From the NCBI RefSeq assembly GCF_010669125.1, contig NZ_CP048630.1:3112001-3176000 (forward strand): a stretch of 64,000 bases of DNA, in the 5' to 3' direction. The stretch is from Ancylobacter pratisalsi. GTDB lineage: Bacteria; Pseudomonadota; Alphaproteobacteria; Rhizobiales; Xanthobacteraceae. Below are positions 45,814 through 55,206 of this stretch, in pieces. A model generated the notes under the pieces. The model did not search any database and was not told the DNA's origin. It saw nothing but the letters and a program-made list of their open reading frames with translations. The translations under genes were made by a program, and so were the position numbers. Each line of letters opens with the position of its first letter. The first letter of the stretch is position 1.

Positions 45814-47453
45814 CGTCCACCACGCTGAAGCCGCTGGCGCAGGTCTGGCCCGCCGCCTTCGCCGAACGTTATCGCGCCCGCGGCTACTGGCGCGGCGAGA
45901 CCTTCACGCGGATGCTGCGTGAGAGGGCGCAGCGCCTGCCGGACCACGTCGCCGTGGTCGGTGGGGAGCAGCGCTGGACCTATGCCGAGCTGGAGAGCCG
46001 CGCCGCGCGCCTCGCCGCCGGCTTCATCGCCCTCGGTTTCCGGCCGGGTGACCGCGTGGTGGTGCAGCTGCCCAACATTCCCGAATTCCTCTCGGTGGTG
46101 TTCGCCCTGTTCCGGGCACGGCTGATCCCGGTCTACGCACTTCCCGCCCATCGCAGTGTCGAGATCGTTCATTTCGCCCGCACCGCGCAGGCGCGGGGCT
46201 ACATCATCGCCGCTCGCCACGACGGCTTCGATTACCGCACCCTGGCCGGGCAGGTGCTGGCCGAAGTGCCGGAGATCGCGCATGTCGTGGTGGTGGGCGA
46301 GGCCGGGCCGTTCACCGCTCTGGACGCGCTCTCCGGGACGGCGGCCGCGCTGCCGGAGGACGCCGACCCGTCCGAGGTGGCGTTCCTGCAGATTTCCGGC
46401 GGGTCGACGGGGCTTTCCAAGCTGATCCCGCGTACCCATGACGACTATATCTATTCGTTCCGCGCCAGCGCCGAGATCTGCGGCCTGACGCCGTCCAGCG
46501 TCTATCTCGCCGCGCTGCCGGTGACGCATAATTTCCCGATGAGTTCGCCCGGCGTGTTCGGCGCGCTTTATGCCGGTTCGCGGGTGGTGATGAGCCCCTC
46601 GCCAAGCCCGGAGGTCGCCTTCGAGCTGATCGCGCGCGAGAAGGTGACCATCACCGGTCTGGTGCCGCCTCTGGCGCTGCTGTGGTTGCAGGCGGCGGCC
46701 ACGACGACGCACGATCTTTCCTCGCTGGAAGTGCTGCAGGTCGGTGGTGCCAAGTTCATGCCGGAGGCGGCGCGCCGCGTGCGCCCGGTGCTGGGCTGCA
46801 CGCTCCAGCAGGTGTTCGGCATGGCCGAGGGGCTGGTGAACTACACCCGGCTCGACGACCCGGAGGAGACCATCGTCTCCACGCAGGGGCGCCCGATCAG
46901 CGCGGATGACGAGGTGCTGATCCTCGATGACGCCGGCAACCCCGTGGAAGAGGGCGAGCCCGGCAATCTGCTGACGCGCGGGCCCTACACCATCCGCGCC
47001 TATCACAACAATGACGGCGCCAATGCGCGTGCCTTCACTTCGGACGGCTTCTACCGCACCGGCGACGTGGTGAAGCGCACGCCCGAGGGCTACCTCGTGG
47101 TGCAGGGCCGTGCCAGCGATCACATCAACCGCGCCGGGGAGAAGATCTCGGCGGAAGAGATCGAGGACCATCTGCTCTCGCACCCCAGCGTGTTCGACGC
47201 CGCCGTGGTTTCGCTGCCCGACGAGTATCTGGGCGAGCGGTCCTGCGCCTTCGTCATCGCGCAGGGCGAGAAGCCGAAGGCGGCGGCGCTGAAGGCGTGG
47301 GTGCGCGGGCGCGGCCTCGCCGATTTCAAGGTGCCCGACCAGGTGGTGTTCGTGGACGCCTTCGAGACCACGGCGGTCGGCAAGGTGTCGCGCAAGGAGC
47401 TGCGTGCCAGCCTGCGCCGCCGCTTCCTCGAAACCGCCGACATGGAGGGCTAG
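45810..47453 (+). CDS. entE: 2,3-dihydroxybenzoate-AMP ligase (EntE/DhbE)
   Basis: A 547-residue stand-alone adenylating enzyme that activates DHB and loads it onto the aryl carrier protein. The A3 loop is [35 protein letters not shown] and [17 protein letters not shown] are signatures of aryl-acid activators, in which the NF and the following residues line the catechol pocket. The A8/A10 region includes [20 protein letters not shown] and KVSRKEL. It overlaps entC and is followed after one base by the isochorismatase gene. Confidence 0.95.
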   Translation: MTSTTLKPLAQVWPAAFAERYRARGYWRGETFTRMLRERAQRLPDHVAVVGGEQRWTYAELESRAARLAAGFIALGFRPGDRVVVQLPNIPEFLSVVFALFRARLIPVYALPAHRSVEIVHFARTAQARGYIIAARHDGFDYRTLAGQVLAEVPEIAHVVVVGEAGPFTALDALSGTAAALPEDADPSEVAFLQISGGSTGLSKLIPRTHDDYIYSFRASAEICGLTPSSVYLAALPVTHNFPMSSPGVFGALYAGSRVVMSPSPSPEVAFELIAREKVTITGLVPPLALLWLQAAATTTHDLSSLEVLQVGGAKFMPEAARRVRPVLGCTLQQVFGMAEGLVNYTRLDDPEETIVSTQGRPISADDEVLILDDAGNPVEEGEPGNLLTRGPYTIRAYHNNDGANARAFTSDGFYRTGDVVKRTPEGYLVVQGRASDHINRAGEKISAEEIEDHLLSHPSVFDAAVVSLPDEYLGERSCAFVIAQGEKPKAAALKAWVRGRGLADFKVPDQVVFVDAFETTAVGKVSRKELRASLRRRFLETADMEG

Positions 47454-47454
47454 C

Positions 47455-48087
47455 ATGGGCCTGCCGACCATCGCCCCCTACGACCTGCCGCGCGCGGACG
47501 ACCTGCCTGCCGCGCGTGCGCCGTTCCGGCTGGAGCGCGCCCGCGCGGCGCTGCTCATTCACGACATGCAGAACTACTTCCTGCGTGTCTTCACCCCGGA
47601 CGTCGCGCCCATCGCCCCGGTGATCGCCAACATCGCGCGGCTGGCCGCCGCCGCGCGTGCCGCCGGCGTGCCGGTGTTCTACACCGCGCAGGAGGGCGGG
47701 CAGGACCGGCGCGATCGCGGCCTTCAGGCGGAACTGTGGGGGCCGGGCATGAGCTGGGCGCCCGAGCACCAGCCGATCGTCGGCGCGCTTACCCCCGAGA
47801 CGGGCGACATCGTGCTGGTGAAGCACCGCTACAGTGCCTTCCAGCGCTCGAATCTCGAGACGTTGATGCGCGCGCGCGGCCGCGACCAGCTCATCGTGTG
47901 CGGGGTCTACGCCCATATCGGCTGCACCCTGACCGCCGCCGACGCCTTCATGCGCGACATCGAGCCTTTCCTTGCCGCCGATGCGCTGGCGGACTTTTCC
48001 CGCGCCAAGCACGACCTCGCCCTCTCCTATGTGGCCGATGTGTGCGGCGTGCCGCTGACCACGACGCAGATAGTGGAGCTGCTGTGA
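47455..48087 (+). CDS. Isochorismatase (N-terminal half of EntB, as a separate protein)
   Basis: A 210-residue isochorismatase that splits isochorismate to 2,3-dihydro-DHB and pyruvate. The catalytic Asp37 is in LLIHDMQNYFLR, the Lys in LVKHRYSAFQ, and VCGVYAHIGCTLTAADAFMRDI is the EntB/DhbB type in which Gly replaces the usual nucleophile. EntB proteins normally continue into an aryl carrier domain; here the protein stops after the enzyme domain, and the carrier is the next gene, overlapping by one base. Confidence 0.93.
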   Translation: MGLPTIAPYDLPRADDLPAARAPFRLERARAALLIHDMQNYFLRVFTPDVAPIAPVIANIARLAAAARAAGVPVFYTAQEGGQDRRDRGLQAELWGPGMSWAPEHQPIVGALTPETGDIVLVKHRYSAFQRSNLETLMRARGRDQLIVCGVYAHIGCTLTAADAFMRDIEPFLAADALADFSRAKHDLALSYVADVCGVPLTTTQIVELL

Positions 48088-48377
48088 TGGCGATCGAACC
48101 CGCCGACATCCGCCGCATCGTCACCCCGGTGGCGCCGGTGACGCGCGAGAAGATGCGCGCCGACATCGCGAAGATGCTGCACGAGGACCCGGACGAGATC
48201 GGCGACGACGACAGCCTGATCGATCTCGGCCTCGATTCCATGCGGGCGATGAACCTCGTGCTGATGTGGAGCGAGGGCGGGCTGGAGCTGGAGTTCTCCG
48301 AATTTGCCGAGAACCCGACGCTGTCTGGCTGGTGGCAGCTGGTGGACGCCCGGCAGCGCGCGCGGGCGGGCGCCTGA
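48087..48377 (+). CDS. Stand-alone aryl carrier protein
   Basis: A 96-residue carrier protein. The phosphopantetheine site is Ser51 in IDLGLDSMRAM. The region SGWWQLVDAR at the end is very like the C-terminus of EntB, so this is the detached aryl carrier half of EntB, receiving DHB from the ligase and offering it to the NRPS. It overlaps the isochorismatase gene's stop by one base and is followed by the NRPS after five bases. Confidence 0.92.
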   Translation: MAIEPADIRRIVTPVAPVTREKMRADIAKMLHEDPDEIGDDDSLIDLGLDSMRAMNLVLMWSEGGLELEFSEFAENPTLSGWWQLVDARQRARAGA

Positions 48378-48382
48378 TCTTG

Positions 48383-51300
48383 ATGGAACAGGGCGCCGCA
48401 TCGAGGGAGGGGGCGTATCCGCTGACCGAGGCGCAGTCCGGCCTGTGGTACGCGCAGCGCCTCGACCCGGCGAACCCGCTGTTCAACACCGGCCAGTTTA
48501 TCGAGCTTCACGGCACGCTCGACCGGCCGGCCTTCGCGGCGGCGCTGGCGCAGGCGGTGGCCGAGGCCGGGGCGTTGTCGCTGCGCATGGTCGAGACGCC
48601 GCAGGGGCCGCTCCAGTTCATCGACCCTTCGAGCCGGCCGGCGCTTGAGATCATCGACGTCTCCACCCTGCCGGACCCTCGGGCTGCGGCGCTGGAGGCG
48701 ATCGCCCGCGATATGGCGCGCGCCATCGATCCGGTGCGGGAGCCGCTCGCGCGCGAAGCGCTGTTCGTGCTCGGCCCGGCGCATCACATCTGGCAGCAGC
48801 GCGTGCATCATCTGGCCATCGACGGCTACGGGATGATCCTGCTCACCCAGCGCGTCGCCGAACTCTACAACGCCCACCGGCGCGGGGCGCCCGCCGGCAA
48901 TCCCCCGCCGGGCGTCGATGTGGTGCTGAAGGAGGACGCGGACTACCGCGCCTCGGCCCGGCGCCAGACGGACGGCGATTACTGGCGCGCCCTGTTCGCG
49001 GACCGCCCGGACGTGGTGAGCTTCACGGCGGGGGCGCCGGCCAGCGCCTTCTCGTTCCATCGCGCGGCGGCCGAGATCGATCCGCCGGCCTTCGCGGCCC
49101 TGCGCGACATCGCCGGGCGTACCTCGATCCCCTGGCCCGACATCGTCACCGCCCTGGCGGCGGCCTATCTTCAGCGCCATCTGGCGACGCCCGAAGTGGT
49201 GGTCGGCGTGCCCTACATGGCGCGGCTCGGCAGCCCGTCGGCACGGGTGGCGGCGATGCTCATGAACGTGCTGCCGGTCCGCGTGGCGGCGCCGGGAAAC
49301 CTGGCGCTGGACGCGTATCTGGCCACGGTGGCGAAGAGCCTGGTGCGCGCGCGCCGTCACGGGCGTTACCGCAGCGAACAGCTGCGCCGCGACCTCCGGC
49401 TCATCGGCGGGCAGCGCCGTCTTCACGGCCCGCTGGTCAACCTGCTGCCTTTTGACGAGACCCCGCGCTTCGACGGGCTGGACAGCCGCCTCGAAGTGCT
49501 CTCCACCGGGCCGGTGGAGGACATTACCTTCACCTTCCGTCTGCACGGCGCGGAAGGGCTGCGGCTCGAAGTCGACGCCAATCCGGACCTCTACGGGGAA
49601 GCCGAGGTCGAGGCCCACGCGGCGCGGCTGAAGGTGTTCATCGCGCGCGCGCTCGGGGCCGACACGCTCGACGCCGTGCCGCTCGCCACGCCCGAGGAGG
49701 CCCATCGCCACGTCGTCACGCTGAACGCCACCGGCCATGCGCTGCCCGATGTCACGCTCGCCGCGCTGATCGAGCGGGCTCTCGCGGCAACGCCGCAGGC
49801 CCCGGCGCTTCGTTTTTCCGGCCGGACGATGAGCTATGGCGAGCTTGATGCCCGCGCGGGCGCGCTTGCCGGCGCGCTGGCCGAACGCGGGGTGTCGCGC
49901 GGCGACATCGTCGCGGTGGCGCTGCCGCGCTCGTTCGAGCTGGTCGTCGCGTTGATCGCGATCCTGCGCGTGGGCGCGGCCTATCTGCCGCTGGATCTCA
50001 CCCATCCCGATGAGCGGCTCGGGCGCATTCTCGTCTCCGCCGCGCCGCGCCTGGCGCTGAGCCGCGCACCGGACCTGCCGCGTTTTGCCGGCAGGGTCGA
50101 TGTCCTCGCCCCGGAGGACTGGCCGGCCGCGCCCTCCCTTGGAACGCCCGCCCTTGCAGCGCCCGCCCTCACGCCGCCGGAGCCGGACGACGCGGCCTAT
50201 GTGATCTACACCTCGGGCTCGACCGGGGAACCCAAGGGTGTCGTCATCGAGCACCGGGCCATCGTCAACCGGCTGGAATGGATGCGGGCGCATTACGGCT
50301 TCCAGGCCCATGACCGGATTCTGCAGAAGACCCCGGCAACCTTCGACGTCTCGGTGTGGGAGTTCTTCCTTCCCTTCCTCGCCGGCGCCTGCCTCGTCAT
50401 CGCCCCGCCCGACGCCCATCGCGATCCGGTGGCGCTGGCGCGGCTGATCGTCGACGAGGGCGTGACCACGGCCCATTTCGTGCCGTCCATGCTCGCCGCC
50501 TTTCTCGCCGAGCCAAGCGTCGCCGAGCCAAGCGTCGCCGAGGCCAGCGTCGCGAAGCCACCCGTGAAGGGGTTTGGCCTGACGCGCGTGTTCTGCTCGG
50601 GCGAGGAACTGCCGGCGGAGCTGCGCGCGCGCTTCCACCGCACGCTGGCGGCGGAGCTGCACAATCTTTATGGGCCGACCGAGGCGGCGGTGGATGTCAG
50701 CTACTGGCCCGCGGGGCCGGACGATCATTCCCGCCCGGTGCCGATCGGCTTTCCGGTGTGGAACACGCGGCTCTATGTGCTGGACGATCGCGGCCGGCCC
50801 CAGCCGCCGAATGTGCCCGGCCATCTCTTCCTGGCCGGGGTGCAGCTCGCGCGCGGCTATCTCGGCCGGCCCGATCTCACCCGCGAACGCTTCGTTCCCG
50901 ACCCCTTCGTGCCGGGCGAGCGGATGTACCTCACCGGCGACCTCGCCTTGTGGCGGACGGACGGCGCTGTGGTGTTTCTCGGCCGCTCGGACCACCAGAT
51001 CAAGATCCGGGGCCTGCGCATCGAGCTTGGCGAGATCGAGGCGGCGGTGATGTCCTGCGCGCGGGTACGGCAGGCCGCGATCCTTGCCCGCGAGGATGGC
51101 GGTGTGAAGCGCATCATCGCCTATGTCGTGCCTGAGCCCGGCATGGATGAGCAGAGCCTGCGCACCGATCTCGCCACCCATGTCGCCGCGCGGGTGCCGG
51201 ACTATATGGTGCCGGCCGCCTTCGTGGCGCTGGACGCGCTGCCCGTCACCGCGAATGGCAAGCTCGACCGCGCGGCACTGCCGGCGCCGGACTTCACCGG

Positions 51301-52411
51301 TTCGGGCCAGCGCCCGCCGCACACTCCCACCGAGCACCGTCTCGCCGCCCTGTTCGCCGAGCAGCTTGGCAGCGAGGGGCCGATCGCGGCGGAGGATGAT
51401 TTCTTCTCGCTCGGCGGGGATTCGCTTCAGGCCGTGGCGCTGCTGCTGCGCGTGCGCGAGGCGTTCGGCTGCGATCCTGGCCTCGGCGCGCTGTTCGCCC
51501 AGCCCACCCTGGCGGGTTTCGCCGCGCTGATCGACGCCGAGGCCGGCGAGGCCGATGTCGGGCAAACCACTATCGGGAAGCCCGAGGCGGGACTGGGACC
51601 GCTCATCACCCTGGTCGAGGCAGATGCCGACCTTCCCCCGCTCTTCGCCATTCATCCCGCCGGCGGGATTTCCTGGTGCTATGGCCGGCTGGCGCGTTCG
51701 CTGTCGCCGCGCCGCACGGTCTATGGCGTGCAGGCGCCCGCTCTGGCGCCGGGCATTACGCCGCCCGCGCGCATGGAAGACCTCGCCGCCGACTATGTCG
51801 CCCGCATCCGGACCGTCCGTCCGCAGGGGCCGTACCATTTGGTCGGCTGGTCGGTGGGGGGCATCATCGCACAGGCGATGGCGGTGCAGCTGCGCGAGGC
51901 CGGCGCTGAGGTCGGGGTGGTTGCGATGCTCGACGCCTACCCCGCCGATGTCTGGCGCGGCGAGCCTGATCCGGGCGAGAACGGCGCGCTGAAGGCGCTG
52001 ATCGCCATTGCCGGCCACGACCCCGACCGCCTGCCGGGGCTCGCCCTGACGCGCGAATCGGTGCGGGTCTTCCTGCGCGCCACCGACAGCCCGCTGGGCC
52101 AGTTGCCGGATGCGGCGCTTGACGGCGTGGTGCGGGTGGTCGCGGGCAACAACCGGCTGGTGCGCGGCCATCACCATCGTCGCTACGACGGCACGCTCCT
52201 GCATTTTCGCGCGGCGCTTGATCATGCGGGCCGCGATCTCTCGCCGGCGCAGTGGAAAAGCTATGCCCGGCATGTCGAGGTGATCGACATTGCCGCGCTT
52301 CACGCCCATCTCACCGGCCCGCAAGCGAGTGCCGCCATCGCCCCCCTGCTGGGGCAGGCGCTGGCAATGGCCGAACAGGGAGAGCAACAGCCATGCGTGA
52401 CAGCGGTCTGA
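48383..52411 (+). CDS. entF: EntF-like nonribosomal peptide synthetase, C-A(Ser)-PCP-TE
   Basis: A 1342-residue module. Condensation domain about 10-430 with HHLAIDG at 142-148; adenylation about 455-965 with YTSGSTGEPKG; PCP with Ser1014 in LGGDSLQ; thioesterase with Ser1157 in GWSVGG. The specificity positions read D, V, W (FDVSVWEFF), H (TAHFVPSML), F, S (RVFCSGEEL), L, V, D (LHNLYGPTEAAVDVS) and K (NGKLDR), i.e. DVWHFSLVDK, the serine code of EntF. It should join DHB to serine and let the thioesterase oligomerise and possibly cyclise the product. An extra repeat lies between two of these motifs. Close in length to EntF (about 1293). Confidence 0.93.
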   Translation: MEQGAASREGAYPLTEAQSGLWYAQRLDPANPLFNTGQFIELHGTLDRPAFAAALAQAVAEAGALSLRMVETPQGPLQFIDPSSRPALEIIDVSTLPDPRAAALEAIARDMARAIDPVREPLAREALFVLGPAHHIWQQRVHHLAIDGYGMILLTQRVAELYNAHRRGAPAGNPPPGVDVVLKEDADYRASARRQTDGDYWRALFADRPDVVSFTAGAPASAFSFHRAAAEIDPPAFAALRDIAGRTSIPWPDIVTALAAAYLQRHLATPEVVVGVPYMARLGSPSARVAAMLMNVLPVRVAAPGNLALDAYLATVAKSLVRARRHGRYRSEQLRRDLRLIGGQRRLHGPLVNLLPFDETPRFDGLDSRLEVLSTGPVEDITFTFRLHGAEGLRLEVDANPDLYGEAEVEAHAARLKVFIARALGADTLDAVPLATPEEAHRHVVTLNATGHALPDVTLAALIERALAATPQAPALRFSGRTMSYGELDARAGALAGALAERGVSRGDIVAVALPRSFELVVALIAILRVGAAYLPLDLTHPDERLGRILVSAAPRLALSRAPDLPRFAGRVDVLAPEDWPAAPSLGTPALAAPALTPPEPDDAAYVIYTSGSTGEPKGVVIEHRAIVNRLEWMRAHYGFQAHDRILQKTPATFDVSVWEFFLPFLAGACLVIAPPDAHRDPVALARLIVDEGVTTAHFVPSMLAAFLAEPSVAEPSVAEASVAKPPVKGFGLTRVFCSGEELPAELRARFHRTLAAELHNLYGPTEAAVDVSYWPAGPDDHSRPVPIGFPVWNTRLYVLDDRGRPQPPNVPGHLFLAGVQLARGYLGRPDLTRERFVPDPFVPGERMYLTGDLALWRTDGAVVFLGRSDHQIKIRGLRIELGEIEAAVMSCARVRQAAILAREDGGVKRIIAYVVPEPGMDEQSLRTDLATHVAARVPDYMVPAAFVALDALPVTANGKLDRAALPAPDFTGSGQRPPHTPTEHRLAALFAEQLGSEGPIAAEDDFFSLGGDSLQAVALLLRVREAFGCDPGLGALFAQPTLAGFAALIDAEAGEADVGQTTIGKPEAGLGPLITLVEADADLPPLFAIHPAGGISWCYGRLARSLSPRRTVYGVQAPALAPGITPPARMEDLAADYVARIRTVRPQGPYHLVGWSVGGIIAQAMAVQLREAGAEVGVVAMLDAYPADVWRGEPDPGENGALKALIAIAGHDPDRLPGLALTRESVRVFLRATDSPLGQLPDAALDGVVRVVAGNNRLVRGHHHRRYDGTLLHFRAALDHAGRDLSPAQWKSYARHVEVIDIAALHAHLTGPQASAAIAPLLGQALAMAEQGEQQPCVTAV
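50507..50566 (+). repeat. 15-base tandem repeat inside the NRPS adenylation domain
   Basis: Two identical copies of a 15-base unit (GCCGAGCCAAGCGTC), a third with two changes and a degenerate fourth. They encode AEPSV-AEPSV-AEASV-AKPPV in frame, a loop inserted between FVPSMLAAFL and FGLTRVFCSGE. Copy number could vary without breaking the frame. Confidence 0.85.
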
Positions 52412-53169
52412 GCGGCAGGCTCGCCCTCGTCACCGGGGCGGCGGGCGGCATCGGCGCCGCCGTGGTCCGGCAACTGGTCGAGGAGGGCGCGCGCGTCGTC
52501 GCCACCGATGTGGAAGAGGCCGGCGTCGTGGCGCTCGCCGCCGAGCTCGGCAGCGCGGTCACGCCCGCCGGTCTCGACGTGCGCTCAAGCGCGAGCGTCA
52601 CGCGCCTCATCGACCACATCGAACACCACATCGGCCCCATCGACCTGCTGGCAAACGTGGCCGGTGTGCTCTCCCATGTGCCGGTGGTCGACGTGACCGA
52701 TGAGGAGTGGGAACGCGTGCTCGACATCAACGCGACCGGCGTTTTCCGGGTGTCGCGGGCGGTGGCGAGGATGATGCAGCCGCGTGGACGCGGCGCCATC
52801 GTCACGGTCAGTTCGAACGCCGCCGGCATTCCCCGCCACGCCATGGCCGCCTATGCCGCCTCCAAGGCCGCCGCGACCATGTTCACCCGCTGCCTCGGGC
52901 TGGAGCTGGCACCGCACGGCATACGCTGCAACATCGTGGCGCCGGGCTCGACATTGACCCCGATGCAGACCGGCATGTGGGCGGACGAGCACGGCGCGGC
53001 ACGGGTGATCGCGGGGTCTCCCGAAACCTTCAAGTCCGGTATCCCGTTGGGAAAGCTGGCAAAACCTGAGGATGTCGCGGACGCGGTGGTCTATCTGCTG
53101 TCCGACCGGGCCGGGCACATCACCATGGCCGACCTCTATGTCGACGGCGGCGCGACGCTGAGGGCCTGA
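52393..53169 (+). CDS. entA: 2,3-dihydro-2,3-dihydroxybenzoate dehydrogenase (EntA/DhbA)
   Basis: A 258-residue short-chain dehydrogenase. The NAD site is VTGAAGGIGAAV, the catalytic Ser is in VTVSSNAAGIPR and YxxxK is YAASK; MAAYAASKAA and LTPMQTGMW are the EntA-type blocks, the latter closing the catechol pocket. It completes DHB synthesis. It overlaps the 3' end of the NRPS gene by 19 bases and, tail to tail, the ABC ATPase gene by 34. Confidence 0.93.
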   Translation: MRDSGLSGRLALVTGAAGGIGAAVVRQLVEEGARVVATDVEEAGVVALAAELGSAVTPAGLDVRSSASVTRLIDHIEHHIGPIDLLANVAGVLSHVPVVDVTDEEWERVLDINATGVFRVSRAVARMMQPRGRGAIVTVSSNAAGIPRHAMAAYAASKAAATMFTRCLGLELAPHGIRCNIVAPGSTLTPMQTGMWADEHGAARVIAGSPETFKSGIPLGKLAKPEDVADAVVYLLSDRAGHITMADLYVDGGATLRA

Positions 53170-53966
53170 GCTGCGGGCGCCGCATCCAGCGCGCCGTCGA
53201 CCATGATCTGCAGGAAGCCGTGCGAGCAGCGCTCGACGCGCGCCTCCACCTTGTAGACCTCGGCCAGCATGGCGGGGGTTATCGCGGCCTCCGGCGGACC
53301 ATCGGCGGCGACAGTGCCTTGTTTCAAAACGACAATTCTGTGCGCGTAGCGCGCGGCCTGGGCAATGTCGTGCAGCACGATGATGACGATGATGCCGCGT
53401 TCCTGCGCCAGTTCACGCACGAAACGCATCACCCGAAGCTGGTGGTGAATGTCGAGAGCGCTGGTTGGCTCGTCCAGCAGCAGCACGCGCGGCTCGCGGA
53501 CGATGGACTGGGCGAGAGAGGCGAGCTGGCGCTGGCCGCCGGAAAGCTCGTCGAGACCGCGCATGGCGAGATCCGAAATCCCGAGCCGTTCCAAGGTGTT
53601 GAGGGCATGCACCCGAGCTGTCGCAAGGTGGCTCGCGGTCCCGCCGGAGGACATCAGCGCACTCAGCGTGGCTTCCAGCACGGTCAGTGCCACGCGCTGG
53701 GGCAGGGCCTGCGGCATGTAGGCAACGCGGGAGGCGTGGGCGGTGACGGACAGCCCGTTCAGTTCCTCACCGTCGAGGCGGATCGTCCCCCTTGCCGGCA
53801 CGAGGCCCGCAAGTGCCCGCAACAACGTGGTTTTCCCCGCCGCGTTGGGGCCGATAAGCGCGGTGACGCCGCCCCCCTCGATCGCGGGAAGGCTGAGGTC
53901 GGCGATCACCCGGCGCCGGCCGTAACCGACTGAAATATTTTCGATTTCAAGGCGTGGATGCGCCAT
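53136..53966 (-). CDS. Ferric-siderophore ABC transporter ATP-binding protein (FepC-like)
   Basis: A 276-residue ATPase. Walker A is ALIGPNAAGKTTLLRAL, the Q-loop YMPQ, signature LSGGQRQLASLAQSI, Walker B VLLLDEPTSALD and the switch His in VLHDIAQAARYAHRI, all of the FecE/FepC type. The start is shared with the stop of the permease gene (one-base overlap), and its C-terminal codons overlap the end of entA on the other strand. Confidence 0.92.
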   Translation of the reverse strand: MAHPRLEIENISVGYGRRRVIADLSLPAIEGGGVTALIGPNAAGKTTLLRALAGLVPARGTIRLDGEELNGLSVTAHASRVAYMPQALPQRVALTVLEATLSALMSSGGTASHLATARVHALNTLERLGISDLAMRGLDELSGGQRQLASLAQSIVREPRVLLLDEPTSALDIHHQLRVMRFVRELAQERGIIVIIVLHDIAQAARYAHRIVVLKQGTVAADGPPEAAITPAMLAEVYKVEARVERCSHGFLQIMVDGALDAAPAAQALSVAPPST

Positions 53967-55033
53967 CACAGCCTCTCGCGGCGGGAGAAGACCAGGGCGA
54001 CGAAGAACGGTACGCCGATCAGCGCCGTGACGATGCCGACCGGCAGCAGCGTGCCGGGGACCAGCACCTTGGAGGCGAGTGAGGCGAACGACATGATCAC
54101 GGCGCCTGTCAACATACTGGCCGGCAAGAAGAATCGGTGATCCTCGCCCACCAGCAGCCGCGCGATGTGCGGCGCCACCAGCCCGATGAAGCCGATAGTG
54201 CCGACAAAGGCGACCGAGGTCGCCGCCAGCAGGCTCACCCGCAGCAGCGCCAGGAAGCGCAACCGCTTGACCGAGATGCCGAACGAGCGCGCCCGGTCCT
54301 CGCCGAGCCTCAGCGCGGTCATACGCCAGGAGGCGGCCAATGAGAACGGTGTGGTGGCCAGTATGACCAGTGAGAGCACGCCCAGCTTGTCCCACGTCGC
54401 CCGCGACAGGCTGCCCATGGACCAGAACACAAACTGCTGCAGCGCCTCCTGCGTGGCGACGAACTGCACCAGCGCCACCAGGGCGTTGAAAGTGAAAACC
54501 AGCGCGATGCCGAACAGCACCAGCGTCTCCACCCCCGTGCCGCGCAGGCCCGCCAGCATCTGCAGCAGCAGCACCGAGCCGAAGGCGAAAATGAAGGCGA
54601 AAGCCGGCAGGTTCCAGCCTGCTGGAAGCAGCGGCAGGGCGATGCCCAGAACCAGCGCCAGTGCGGCCCCGAAGGAGGCGGCGGAGGAGACGCCAAGGGT
54701 GAAGGGGCTGGCGAGCGGGTTGTTCAGAATGGTCTGCATCTCCGCCCCCGCCAGTGCCAGCGCGGCGCCGATCAGCGTCGCCATCAGGGCATAGGGCAGG
54801 CGCACATCCCAGATGATCACACGAGAGGGGGCATCCAACGCGGCGGGGTGGAAGATGCCGGCGAAGACGTCGGACAGCGGCAGGTTGGAAGGGCCGGTCG
54901 CGATGTCGAACAGCATCGCCACCATCATCAGCACACCGAGTCCACCCAGGATCGCCAGGCGACGGCGGACGAGGCGCGCATAGGCCGAGAGCTGGGCGGC
55001 ATGGTGCGGCAATTGGGGGGAGAGCTCGGACAT
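53966..55033 (-). CDS. Ferric-siderophore ABC transporter permease (FecCD family)
   Basis: A 355-residue permease with about ten helices. Motifs are WDVRLPYALMATLIGAALALAGAEMQTILNNPLASPFTLGVSSAASFGAALA and GFIGLVAPHIARLLVGEDHRFFLPAS-type blocks, as in FepD and FepG. Only one permease gene is present, so it probably forms a homodimer, unlike the FepD/FepG pair of E. coli. The start MSELSPQL was chosen over an upstream in-frame ATG because it gives the usual N-terminus. Confidence 0.92.
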   Translation of the reverse strand: MSELSPQLPHHAAQLSAYARLVRRRLAILGGLGVLMMVAMLFDIATGPSNLPLSDVFAGIFHPAALDAPSRVIIWDVRLPYALMATLIGAALALAGAEMQTILNNPLASPFTLGVSSAASFGAALALVLGIALPLLPAGWNLPAFAFIFAFGSVLLLQMLAGLRGTGVETLVLFGIALVFTFNALVALVQFVATQEALQQFVFWSMGSLSRATWDKLGVLSLVILATTPFSLAASWRMTALRLGEDRARSFGISVKRLRFLALLRVSLLAATSVAFVGTIGFIGLVAPHIARLLVGEDHRFFLPASMLTGAVIMSFASLASKVLVPGTLLPVGIVTALIGVPFFVALVFSRRERL

Positions 55034-55206
55034 CCCATCTCCGACGGCGCCTCGCGCCCGAAAGACCGGGAGGGTGCGGCCGCCAAGGGTTCTGCATGAG
55101 CGTCGAAGGCGGGTCAAGCGTCTGTCGTGCCTGCGAATTTCCTTGGAATCATTTCATTCTGGCGCCGCCTGGCTTGCGTGCCCGCGCCCATGCTCTAGAG
55201 GTGGCA

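Noticed and set aside
47948..52387. A 1479-residue leftward frame opposite the NRPS gene
   Set aside because: No recognisable domain, extreme Arg/Gln/Gly content, and complete overlap with a well-defined C-A-PCP-TE protein.
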